From contig DASXUQ010000019.1 in the NCBI GenBank assembly GCA_036504735.1, forward strand, positions 310,001 to 374,000: DNA of 64,000 nucleotides, written 5' to 3'. The stretch is from a bacterium. GTDB lineage: Bacteria; Electryoneota; RPQS01. Below are positions 39,672 to 47,706 of the stretch, piece after piece. Both the position numbers and the translations under genes were made by a program. The notes beneath the pieces were generated by a model, which was not told the origin of the DNA, did not search any database, and saw only the letters and a program-made list of their open reading frames with translations. Numbering within the stretch: position 1 is the stretch's first letter; every line of letters starts with the position of its first letter.

Positions 39672-42158
39672 ATGCCCAAAGTTGATTTGCGCGTGCATTC
39701 GCGCTATAGCGACCGGCCCACGAACTTCTTTCTGAAACGGCTTCAGGCTCCCGAAAGCATGACGGAGCCCGAGGCGGCATATGCCCTCGCCAAACGGCGG
39801 GGCATGGACTTTTTTACGCTCACCGACTCCGACACCATCGCTGGCTGCCTGCAACTTGCGCACTATGAAGACGTCTTCTCGTCCTGCGAGACCACCGTCG
39901 AATTTCCCGAGGATGAGTGCAAGGTGCGACTGCTGGTGTTCGGCCTGTCCGAGGCCCAGTTGCAGAAGATGCTCTCGTTCCGGGGACAGATCCTTCCGGT
40001 GCGGGACTATCTGCTCTCCGAGCATCTGCTGCATGCCGTAGCCACTCCGCTGGATATTCTCAACTCGCGGCTGAGTCCGGATCATATCGAAAAACTGCTG
40101 CTGCTCTTCGATCATTTCGAATCCCGCTCGGGCGGCAAACAGGCGCGCACCAATGACTTCGTGGCGGCGCTGCTCGATCATCTCACACCCGAGTTCATGG
40201 CGGGGATTCGCCGGAAGTGGGGCATCGAACCCGCCGGTGACAAGCCGTGGCAGAAAGGCATGATCGGCGGCTCCAACGATTACTGCGGGCAGTATATCGG
40301 ACTGACCTACACCGAGGTGCCGCAGGCGTCCACTCCCGGCGAGTTGCTGGAGGCCATGCAGCGGCGGGCCGAAACTCCGGGCGGAATTCACGGCAGCACG
40401 CTGGCGGCAGCGCACTCGATCTATCGCGTGGCGTTTCAGTATTATGAGAAAAATCTGCGCCGCCGCAAAGTGCAGGGACCGGATATCGTCAGCATGATGC
40501 TTGCACAGGTGCTGGTGCCGGGCAATCCTGCCCATCGCCTCTCCACACGGCACAAACTGGCCGCGGCGTGGCAATACGCGCGGCGGATGTTCAGCTTTCG
40601 GCGGCGGCCGTCCATCGTGGAACGGCGGCTGGTGCGGGAATTCAATCTGGCGTACCGCTCGATCCCCGCCGGAGAACGGCTCAGCGACATCCCCAATGAT
40701 GACCTTCCGGCTTTCGATGAGCGGCTGTGCAGGCTGGCGGATCGCGTGATCAGTGAGGTCAGCTTCGGGCTGATGAAGCAGGCTGCCCGCGAATTCGAAC
40801 GGGGCCGCGTGGCCAATGCCCTGACGCTGGGCTCGGCAGTGATGCCGCTGAATGCGATTCTCGGGCCGTATCTCTATGCCTTCAACAAACTGAACCTCGA
40901 CCGGCCTCTGATCGCGCGCATCGAGCGTCAGTTTGCTCCGGTGCTGGATCTGCCCTCCGCCCGCACCGCGCCGCATAAAAAGATCGCCTGGTTCTCCGAC
41001 ACGGTGAACGATGTCAACGGCGTGTCACTGACCCTGAACCGCATGGCGGAAGTCGCCGAAGCGCAAAACGCGGACCTGACCATTATCACCTCGGTCATGG
41101 ATGGCAAGGCCTCACGCGGACCCAAGTTCGTCAACTTCGAACCCGTCGGCGAACTCTCCGTGCCCGATTATGAGACTTTCAAGCTCAGCATGCCGCCCGG
41201 CTTACGTATGATTCGCTATCTGGAAACGGCGGGCTTTACCGGCTATGTCATCTCCACACCGGGTCCCGTCGGATTGCTGGGCCTGCTGGCCTCGCGGATG
41301 TTCCATGTGCCCTGCCGTGCGATCTACCACAACGATTTCCCGCAGCATGTCCGGCACATTACGGGCGATGAGGATATGGAAGCCGTGACGTGGATGTTCA
41401 TGCGCTGGTTCTACGGAAAGGCGGATCTGGTCTATTCCCCGTCCCGCTTCTATGCCGAGCAGCTTGTCGAACACGGCTTCGATCCGAAACGGATTCTGCC
41501 GTTCAATCGCGGCACCGATCTGGAAACCTTCAACCCCCGTCACCGTGACGAGCGTTTCTTCGAACCGTGGGGCATCAAAGACCGCGTGGTCTTCTCCTAT
41601 GTGGGTCGCGTCTCCCGCGAGAAAAATCTGGACATGCTGCTGACCGCGTTTCTGTCCGATGCCGATCTGACGGCCAAGGCGGCGCTGGCCATAGTGGGCG
41701 ATGGACCTTACTTCACCGAGCTGAAAGAGCGCTACAAGCATCCGGCGATTGCCTTTTGCGGATTTATCAAAGGCCGGCAATTGGCGCGTGCCTATGCCTC
41801 GAGTGACGTGTTTGTCTTTCCCTCGATGACCGACACCTATGGAAACTCAGTGCTCGAAGCGCAGGCTTCCGGACTTCCGGCCATCGTTTCCAATGAGGGC
41901 GGACCGCGGGAGATTATTCTGCCAGGCGAATCCGGCATGGTGCTTCAGGGACACGATGGCAACGCCTGGCGGCTCGCCATGCGGGAACTGGCCTTTGATC
42001 GCGGTCTCCGTGAGCGCATGGCCTCCGCCGCGCGCGCCCGCGCCGCCACCCGCGATTGGACCACCGCCTTCCTCGAATTCTGGGAAGGGCAAAGCGACGG
42101 CAGCGGCGCGGACCCCCGCCATCCACGCTTCGAAGAAAAGTTGAAAACCGAAAGTTGA
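39672..42158 (+). CDS. PHP-like domain fused to GT4 glycosyltransferase
   Basis: 828 residues. The N-terminal 230 residues follow the PHP phosphoesterase pattern but with altered ligands: VDLRVHSRYSD (first His is Arg), FFTLTDSDTI (TDHD has become TDSD), and a terminal GSND...IGLTYTEVP in place of GSDAH. The middle (about 240-430) is helical. From about residue 435 it is a GT-B family 4 glycosyltransferase: IAWFSDTVNDVNGVSLTL, YHNDFPQHVRHI, SYVGRVSREKNLDMLL and EAQASGLPAIVSNEGGPREI with the donor-binding Glu. It likely makes a glycolipid or polysaccharide. The PHP-like part may be regulatory or bind the acceptor. Neighbouring acyltransferase and hydrolase genes suggest a lipid-linked product. 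Confidence 0.87.
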   Translation: MPKVDLRVHSRYSDRPTNFFLKRLQAPESMTEPEAAYALAKRRGMDFFTLTDSDTIAGCLQLAHYEDVFSSCETTVEFPEDECKVRLLVFGLSEAQLQKMLSFRGQILPVRDYLLSEHLLHAVATPLDILNSRLSPDHIEKLLLLFDHFESRSGGKQARTNDFVAALLDHLTPEFMAGIRRKWGIEPAGDKPWQKGMIGGSNDYCGQYIGLTYTEVPQASTPGELLEAMQRRAETPGGIHGSTLAAAHSIYRVAFQYYEKNLRRRKVQGPDIVSMMLAQVLVPGNPAHRLSTRHKLAAAWQYARRMFSFRRRPSIVERRLVREFNLAYRSIPAGERLSDIPNDDLPAFDERLCRLADRVISEVSFGLMKQAAREFERGRVANALTLGSAVMPLNAILGPYLYAFNKLNLDRPLIARIERQFAPVLDLPSARTAPHKKIAWFSDTVNDVNGVSLTLNRMAEVAEAQNADLTIITSVMDGKASRGPKFVNFEPVGELSVPDYETFKLSMPPGLRMIRYLETAGFTGYVISTPGPVGLLGLLASRMFHVPCRAIYHNDFPQHVRHITGDEDMEAVTWMFMRWFYGKADLVYSPSRFYAEQLVEHGFDPKRILPFNRGTDLETFNPRHRDERFFEPWGIKDRVVFSYVGRVSREKNLDMLLTAFLSDADLTAKAALAIVGDGPYFTELKERYKHPAIAFCGFIKGRQLARAYASSDVFVFPSMTDTYGNSVLEAQASGLPAIVSNEGGPREIILPGESGMVLQGHDGNAWRLAMRELAFDRGLRERMASAARARAATRDWTTAFLEFWEGQSDGSGADPRHPRFEEKLKTES

Positions 42159-42165
42159 TCTCCGC

Positions 42166-43029
42166 TTGACACCCTCTGTTGGCAGCCGCACTCTGCTCGT
42201 TCACGACTCGGCCAAAGATCTTTCCTTTCCGGTGTGGATAATGTATCCCACACAGGTTCCCTCGCACCGCGAGCCCTTCGGTCCCTATTCGATGGACGTC
42301 TCCCCCGACGCTCCGCCCGACGGCGGCCTCCGGCCTTTGGTAGTTATCTCTCATGGTGGCGGCAGTACTCCTCTGGTTCTGCGCACCATCGGCTCCTATC
42401 TGGCGAAGAATGGCTTTGTAGTCGCGCTGCCGGAGCATCCCGGAAACAACCGCCGCGACAACAGCCTCGAGAACACCATCGAGAACCTCGAGCATCGCCC
42501 CCGCCACATCTCACTGGCCATCGATACCGTGATTTCCGATCCGGACTTGGCAGGTCACATGCTGCCGGACGAGGTCGCCGTCATCGGCCACTCCCTTGGC
42601 GGTTACACCGCGCTTGCTGTAGCCGGCGGACAGCCGTGGTCGGGGATGGACCAGCCCATCAGGGTCACACCCGACACGCGGATCAAAGCTCTGGTCCTGC
42701 TGGCTCCGGCAACAGGCTGGTTTGTTCCCAATCACTCACTGAGAAATGTCCGTCTGCCGATTCTCCTGCTGATCGGTGAGCATGATCATATCACTCCCCG
42801 ATGGCAGGCGCAGCTTGTGCTCGATCTGGTTCCCGACCGCGATCAGGTCACATTCAGAGTCATCGAAAACGCCGGTCATTTCTCCTTCCTTAGCCCCTTT
42901 CCCCCGGCGATGCAGAGCGCAGGTCTCCCTCCCGCCATGGATCCCGAAGGCTTCGACCGCAAGCAGTTCCATGAGCAACTTCACGAGCAGTTACGCGCCT
43001 TCCTGAATCAGACCCTGCGGCATCTGTGA
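42166..43029 (+). CDS. Alpha/beta hydrolase (dienelactone hydrolase/PAF-acetylhydrolase-like)
   Basis: 287 residues from a TTG start only 7 nt after the glycosyltransferase stop. VVISHGGGSTP forms the oxyanion region, GHSLGGYTA is the nucleophile elbow with its Ser, and LLIGEHDHITP and ENAGHFSF supply Asp and His. WIMYPTQVP at the start resembles predicted dienelactone hydrolases (COG4188). There is no signal peptide. The substrate is likely a small ester or lipid; which one is not shown. It is co-transcribed with the GT4 gene by spacing. Confidence 0.87.
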   Translation: MTPSVGSRTLLVHDSAKDLSFPVWIMYPTQVPSHREPFGPYSMDVSPDAPPDGGLRPLVVISHGGGSTPLVLRTIGSYLAKNGFVVALPEHPGNNRRDNSLENTIENLEHRPRHISLAIDTVISDPDLAGHMLPDEVAVIGHSLGGYTALAVAGGQPWSGMDQPIRVTPDTRIKALVLLAPATGWFVPNHSLRNVRLPILLLIGEHDHITPRWQAQLVLDLVPDRDQVTFRVIENAGHFSFLSPFPPAMQSAGLPPAMDPEGFDRKQFHEQLHEQLRAFLNQTLRHL

Positions 43030-43089
43030 CGGTCACAGTGTCTTCCATTCCTCGTTCATCGTTTCTCGTTCATCGTTAAGGAGTCATGC

Positions 43090-43752
43090 TTGCCGGTCCG
43101 TGATCAGGCCCGCGCGGGAAAGCCGAAAGGGTACCGTTCGGCAAATCAGAGCAAGTGGGAGTTTTCGAACGGGCTGTATCAGCGACACCTCGAACTCTAC
43201 CTCGACCGCATGTATCACTTCCTGAGCCGGAGCGGCGCCCAGAATGTGCTCGATGCCGGCTGCGGCGAAGGCATTGTCTATCGCGCCATGCGGGAGCGTG
43301 GCTATCGCGGCGCATGGACCGGATTCGATTTCAGCCGCCAGGCCGTGGAGTTTGCCCGCAAATCTTCTCCCGAGGCCCGGTGGCAGCATGCCAGCGCCTA
43401 CTCTATCCCCTTTGCCGCTGCAAGCTTCGATCTGGTCTTCAGCTCCCAGGTGCTCGAGCATCTCACCAATCCACAGATCCCGCTGCGTGAATATGCGCGC
43501 GTCAGCGCGCGCTGGATTCTGTTGTCGGTTCCTTTAGAGCCCTATTTCCGCACCCTGACGTGGCTGTCGGTGCATCTGCACATCGGCGGCGATCCGGGTC
43601 ATGTGAATTTCTGGACGCCGCACGCCTTCAGGAATTTCGTCCGCCCAGCCGCACACCTGCGACATTGGGAACGAACCACCGTCTATCAGATCGCCCTGCT
43701 CGAAAAGCCACAGCCCAACACCACAGTTGGTGCGCTACAACGGCTTGGTTGA
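43090..43752 (+). CDS. Class I SAM-dependent methyltransferase
   Basis: 220 residues from a TTG start with AAGGAG 6 nt upstream; the nearby ATG at 43086 is in another frame that stops after five codons. Motif I is LDAGCGEGIVYRAM. FDLVFSSQVLEHL follows, as in type 11 methyltransferases, and the C-terminal part has HVNFWTPHAFRNF. It lies beside glycosyltransferase and hydrolase genes, so a glycan or lipid substrate is possible. Confidence in the family is high, in the substrate none. Confidence 0.87.
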   Translation: MPVRDQARAGKPKGYRSANQSKWEFSNGLYQRHLELYLDRMYHFLSRSGAQNVLDAGCGEGIVYRAMRERGYRGAWTGFDFSRQAVEFARKSSPEARWQHASAYSIPFAAASFDLVFSSQVLEHLTNPQIPLREYARVSARWILLSVPLEPYFRTLTWLSVHLHIGGDPGHVNFWTPHAFRNFVRPAAHLRHWERTTVYQIALLEKPQPNTTVGALQRLG

Positions 43753-43968
43753 TTTGCCGCAACCAACTTTCGCGTAACACCTTCAGGCTCAAAGCAGGCA
43801 CGGGTCAGCTCCTTTCTTCAAACTCTTTTGTCGATTACCACTTCGCCGGCGCGGATTTTCGCGGCGGCGATTCTCTTTTTTCCGGCGCGGCCTTTGCCAA
43901 AGGAGTAAGTGTGCTTGTATGAAACGATGATCCGAAAAAGCGATTGGATGTGTGATTTGAGTGTGACG

Positions 43969-44430
43969 ATGTTGACGCCCCATATCCCCATGGATATCCT
44001 CTTGATTGAGGACCGGAACGAAGACATTGACATGGTCGAGAACGCGGTGACGGCCACTCAGCTTGCCAACCGCGTCATCGTCGCCAAGAATGCCGTGGAA
44101 GCGATCATGTACCTGCGGCAGTGCGCAGCTACCGGCCCTCTGGATGAGCACCATGACGTGGCAAGTCCCGGCCTGATCCTGCTTGATGTCAACATGTCGG
44201 AACGGCGGGGATTGGATATCCTGCACGATCTGCGTACGGACGAAAAGTTGATGACGATCCCGATTGTGATACTGACGGACTCGCTTGAAGAGACAGACCT
44301 GGCGTGCACAATGGCTCACGGGGTGACCGGCTACTTCCTCAAGCCAATGGATGCGGCTCAATTGCGAAAAGTTGTCAAGGATGTCGAGGAACACTGGTCT
44401 CTGCTGACGACGGCCCCGTGTGCCAACTGA
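43969..44430 (+). CDS. Rcp1-like single-domain response regulator
   Basis: About 153 residues from the ATG at 43969; starts at 43909 or 43990 are also possible and no clear ribosome site decides. The receiver has an ILLIEDRNEDI acidic pair, phospho-Asp in LILLDVNMSERRG, Thr in VILTDSLEE and Lys in YFLKPMDA. The length and the LIEDxxxD start resemble phytochrome-type Rcp1/CheY-like regulators that carry no output domain. No kinase is adjacent; the orphan PAS kinase at 15.3-17.0 kb is one candidate partner. Confidence 0.85.
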   Translation: MLTPHIPMDILLIEDRNEDIDMVENAVTATQLANRVIVAKNAVEAIMYLRQCAATGPLDEHHDVASPGLILLDVNMSERRGLDILHDLRTDEKLMTIPIVILTDSLEETDLACTMAHGVTGYFLKPMDAAQLRKVVKDVEEHWSLLTTAPCAN

Positions 44431-44480
44431 TGTGATGCGAGAAGAGAAGATGACTTAGTGCCGCGCGACGATGTATTGTA

Positions 44481-44508
44481 ACGCCCGGCCGGGCAACCGG
44501 CCGGGCGT
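44481..44508 (+). terminator. GC-rich hairpin with GCAA tetraloop after the response regulator
   Basis: ACGCCCGGCCGG (44481-44492) pairs perfectly with CCGGCCGGGCGT (44497-44508) around GCAA. There is no U-tract, so it may act as an RNA end-protecting hairpin or a weak terminator. Confidence 0.55.
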
Positions 44509-44536
44509 TGATGTAAGGGCTAAGCCCTTGACCTAG

Positions 44537-44583
44537 GGCCGCCTGCGGCGGGGGGACAGCGCGGAGAATACCGCGCGGTCCCC
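44537..44583. repeat. Dispersed 45-nt repeat, copy 1
   Basis: The segment begins GGCCGCCTGCGGCGG, holds GGACAGCGCGG and ends ACCGCGCGGTCCC. It is repeated in inverse orientation at 57420-57464 with a single-base length difference. Confidence 0.8.
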
Positions 44584-44740
44584 ATCTTGCCCTACCCAAT
44601 ACTAGCCAGCACGCTCCCGCGTGCTGATCCATGACCAAATTCCCTTTGGATTAGGTGGCCGGTTCTATCCGGCCACACTATCACGCAACGGGGCAGACCC
44701 GAGTCACAAGAGGTCTGCCCCCGCAAAGCTTACATCCGTC

Positions 44741-44762
44741 GTAGGGCACAACATGTCCTGCC
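44741..44762. repeat. Degenerate REP-like element
   Basis: GTAGGGCACA followed by ACATGTCCTGCC: the same layout as the RAYT-flanking palindromes with several substitutions that weaken pairing. Confidence 0.5.
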
Positions 44763-44993
44763 TGCCTTCCCTACGCCCCTTCACCAGCAAAAGTCGCCAG
44801 TCTCAAGTCTTTGGTCTCGAGTCTCCTCCCTCCCCCCTTGCACTCCGTCCCTGATTTGACTATTTTAAGCACGATGGGTCGCGGCCCGGTGTTTTGGTGC
44901 CAAGGGTTCAGAGATGACATTCTCTCTCCGCCTGCAAACCCCACGGCCACCCGCACTCAAAAACTCTTGCTGCTGAAGTAACCGATACCTCCT

Positions 44994-47057
44994 GTGAAAA
45001 GAACATTTTCAGTCGTCCTCGGCATCATGGCCCTGTCTGCTCTGGCACTGGGCGCGGCGCCTGTCGTAACGTGGCATGCCACTCCCGCCGGGCATGCCAA
45101 CATCGAATCCTATGCCGTCGATTCTTCCGGACACTGCATGGTCGTCTCTCTGCTGAACGCCGGAATGTGGCGTACGGAAAATGGCGGCGAGACCTGGCAG
45201 CCGCTACAGAAGCGTACCGTCTACAACCTGCAAATGGCCGGCGCGGGCGGCGATACGCTTTTGGGATACACCCTGAGCGACTCGGCAGTCTACGGTACCA
45301 ACGTCTTCAGCTATGACGGCGGACGGACGTGGCAGCCCTTCGCCGATGATTCCGTGCGCCAGTCTCTCGGCGCGTACAGCATGGCGGGGCGGTTTGCACT
45401 CCCGGCACATTTCCCCCACTGCTGGCTGTTTCTGCGCGACACCGGATTCTACCGTTCCACGGACTACGGCCGGACGTGGTCCGATACCACGTTCGATGCA
45501 ACGCTGCAAGGAATCTTTCAGGATCCCCTCCGCGACAGCACCCTGTATCTTACGTTCAGCCGGCAACAGACCTATGAACTCCCCGGCGAGCGCCGGGACT
45601 CGATCCATCAATTCATCTATCGCAGTTCGGACCTCGGAGAAACCTGGGACATCTTTCAAGACAAGCCCTCCGCGTACGTCTATCGTTACAACGGAGAGAA
45701 TGACCAGCACCTCTACATGCCAGGTTTGGACACGCTGATCTATTCGGACAGCGTGCGGATGATCTCCTACAGCGGGGACGATCCCAACATGTGCTCCATG
45801 TCGGGCCTTGTCCTTTCCACCGATCAAGGCAGAAGCTGGCGCTGGACCGAAAACCTCACGCCGCCCCAATGGCCCAACCATTTTGCCGCAGACCGCTTCC
45901 GGCCCGGGCGACTGCTCCTCGCGGCCTCCTGTCGTGGCGGTGTCAAACGTCTGGACAGCGGCGACAGCCTCTGGCATGACGGCCTGAACGGTCTGCCCGC
46001 CGAAGAACGTCTCTGTCTGACATTGCGCCAAAATCCCTATAGCGGCCTGCTTTCGGCGAAGCTGGTCAAGGGAGAGATCTACCTCTCGCGTGACCGCGGC
46101 GACACATGGCAGGCGATGCCCCTTCCGCGAACAGGACACAGCAGTGGCGAATTTTCCGTCACACCCCAGGCCGTCTTCTACTATGACGACCCGCTGATGG
46201 GCGATGCGGAGTTCCCCTTCCGCCTCTGGGAATATTACCCGTCTTCCGATGCATGGCACGAACTGGCCGCACCCGACCGGTTTGTCCGCGAGGCAAGTGG
46301 CAAAGTCATCTTCACCTCAGGTGACACACTGCTGGCCGGATCATGGTCCTGCTGTCTGACCCGCAGTTTCGACCATGGAATCACGTGGCAGCATGCTCCC
46401 AGCCTCGACGGCTACTTTGACGCGGACTGTGCCCGCAATGACTCCATGTTCCATGTGCTCTGTTCCGCGGACACGTCCGAGCCTCTAATCGCCCCGACAA
46501 ATCTCCTCTCCCATTGGAGCACGTCTCCGAACAAAGCCGGACAGGACTTCCAATTCGCGCGCTCCGGCGATAGCCTCTGTGTGTTTCCCATTTCCTGGAC
46601 CGACACCCCCGCGGATGTCTATCTGTCGACGGACCTCGGGGAGAACTGGACGCTGCTCGATGCCCCTCATGATGAGTACTGCGCGAAATTGCTTCTGGCC
46701 GGAACCACCATCTTCTTCGTCGGCAAACAGGAGCACCACCTCTTCCGCTATTCCCAAGGCCAATGGCGCAAACTGCCCGACCTTCCCTTTGCTCCCCTCA
46801 AAGAGTCCGATTGGCTGGATGTCGCCCTCATCCCCGGCGAGAACCCCGTGCTGGTAGGCACAGGAAAGACATCGCCCGGCCTCTGGGTCTCGCGCAACCT
46901 CGGCGAAACCTGGCAGCGGATGAACTTCCGCAATTCACCCTTCTCGACATCCTGCACCCCGCGACGCCTGACCTACGATCCCTATCGCCACCGCCTGTGG
47001 GGCGTGGCCTGCACGGGGCCGGGATGGATCGATGAGCGGGACCTTTTGCACCATTAG
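44994..47057 (+). CDS. Secreted BNR/Asp-box repeat protein (sialidase-fold beta-propeller)
   Basis: 687 residues from a GTG start without a clear ribosome site. A signal peptide (1-21, ending LGAAP) is followed by at least nine Asp-box-type motifs, S/T-x-D-x-G-x-T-W: TENGGETWQ, SYDGGRTWQ, STDYGRTWS, SSDLGETWD, STDQGRSWR, SRDRGDTWQ, SFDHGITWQ, STDLGENWT, SRNLGETWQ. They are spread evenly, as in the VPS10/YCF48 type of ten-bladed propeller. The catalytic Arg triad of sialidases was not recognised. Unlike the other large secreted proteins here it has no sorting domain at the C-terminus, so it may be periplasmic or leave by another route. Confidence 0.82.
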   Translation: MKRTFSVVLGIMALSALALGAAPVVTWHATPAGHANIESYAVDSSGHCMVVSLLNAGMWRTENGGETWQPLQKRTVYNLQMAGAGGDTLLGYTLSDSAVYGTNVFSYDGGRTWQPFADDSVRQSLGAYSMAGRFALPAHFPHCWLFLRDTGFYRSTDYGRTWSDTTFDATLQGIFQDPLRDSTLYLTFSRQQTYELPGERRDSIHQFIYRSSDLGETWDIFQDKPSAYVYRYNGENDQHLYMPGLDTLIYSDSVRMISYSGDDPNMCSMSGLVLSTDQGRSWRWTENLTPPQWPNHFAADRFRPGRLLLAASCRGGVKRLDSGDSLWHDGLNGLPAEERLCLTLRQNPYSGLLSAKLVKGEIYLSRDRGDTWQAMPLPRTGHSSGEFSVTPQAVFYYDDPLMGDAEFPFRLWEYYPSSDAWHELAAPDRFVREASGKVIFTSGDTLLAGSWSCCLTRSFDHGITWQHAPSLDGYFDADCARNDSMFHVLCSADTSEPLIAPTNLLSHWSTSPNKAGQDFQFARSGDSLCVFPISWTDTPADVYLSTDLGENWTLLDAPHDEYCAKLLLAGTTIFFVGKQEHHLFRYSQGQWRKLPDLPFAPLKESDWLDVALIPGENPVLVGTGKTSPGLWVSRNLGETWQRMNFRNSPFSTSCTPRRLTYDPYRHRLWGVACTGPGWIDERDLLHH

Positions 47058-47156
47058 CCCTCGCGCGCCGTGGCAGAATGCCCACCGGCTCGCAGAGTGC
47101 ACGATGTTGCGGGTCGGCAGCATCCCCTAACTTCCGAAAGTGCGCAGAAATCGCGC

Positions 47157-47172
47157 TGGCATTTTGATTGCA
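47157..47172 (+). promoter_or_regulatory. Sigma54 promoter for the pseudopilin gene
   Basis: TGGCAT (47157-47162) and TTGCA (47168-47172) with the invariant GG-N10-GC spacing, close to the TGGCAC-N5-TTGCW consensus. The start would be near 47183, 22 nt before the ATG. Pilin genes are classical RpoN targets. Confidence 0.65.
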
Positions 47173-47204
47173 CTATCCCCGCCTGAGTTTAAGGAGGTCC
47201 AGTC

Positions 47205-47630
47205 ATGAGTGAGCGCGGATATACGATTCTCGAGCTAATGATGGTAGTGTGCATCATCGGTGTGCTGTCGATGGTAGCCATGGCCGAGTATAACAAGGTT
47301 CATAACAGGGCCTATGTGGGCGCGGCTATGAATGACTTGCAGCTCTTACGTAAAGCGATTTCCCTGTACGACGCCGAATGGGGCACGTATCCGCTGGGCC
47401 GCGCCGCGTCTCCTGCCGCTCTGGCCGCGCAGCTCATCGATCCCACCGGCCAGCCCTATGTGGACCCGCCTTCCGGCAATAATTTCGAGTCTTTCCAATA
47501 TGTTCCGCCTGCTCAGGGCGACGAGTACGGCGATTACGCCATGGTTGCAATTTGCAAAGACCATTGGCGAACGCAATTAACCATCCACCAGGGGCAGGGT
47601 ATCGAAACCTTACGGCTCGGCGGCAGTTGA
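47205..47630 (+). CDS. Type IV pilin/GspG-like pseudopilin
   Basis: 141 residues with AGGAGGT 9 nt before the ATG. A very short leader (MSERG) precedes the prepilin peptidase site G/Y, and the mature protein begins YTILELMMVVCIIGVLSMVA with the conserved Glu5. A GspG-like globular domain follows (AMNDLQLLRKAISLYDAEWGTYP, DPTGQPYVDPP). It may be a type II secretion major pseudopilin or a minor pilin. No assembly genes are adjacent. A sigma54 promoter lies just upstream and a bidirectional terminator just downstream, so it is a single-gene unit. Confidence 0.9.
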   Translation: MSERGYTILELMMVVCIIGVLSMVAMAEYNKVHNRAYVGAAMNDLQLLRKAISLYDAEWGTYPLGRAASPAALAAQLIDPTGQPYVDPPSGNNFESFQYVPPAQGDEYGDYAMVAICKDHWRTQLTIHQGQGIETLRLGGS

Positions 47631-47655
47631 CGCGGCGTATGATCCCTGAACACAA

Positions 47656-47686
47656 AAAAGCGCGGAACAGCAAGTCCCGCGCTTTT
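47656..47686. terminator. Bidirectional terminator between pseudopilin and addA
   Basis: AAAAGCGCGG (47656-47665) pairs with CCGCGCTTTT (47677-47686). It serves the plus-strand pilin and the convergent helicase gene ending at 47707. Confidence 0.85.
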
Positions 47687-47706
47687 GTTATGGGCCATTT
47701 TCAAGC

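Larger units (their letters stand above)
44431..44993. other. 563-bp repeat-rich intergenic region without genes
   Basis: Holds a GC-rich hairpin (44481-44508), a copy of a dispersed 45-nt repeat (44537-44583), a small hairpin (CAGCACGC/GCGTGCTG, about 44608-44627) and a degenerate REP-like core (44741-44762). No ORF with coding character was seen. Confidence 0.7.

Noticed and set aside
39615-40976. Long minus-strand open frame of 453 codons
   Set aside because: Antisense to the PHP-GT4 gene, low-complexity Arg/His/Gln translation caused by GC-rich codons.
43797-43815. Sigma54-like AGGCACG before the response regulator
   Set aside because: Good -24 box, but CT instead of GC at the -12 position.
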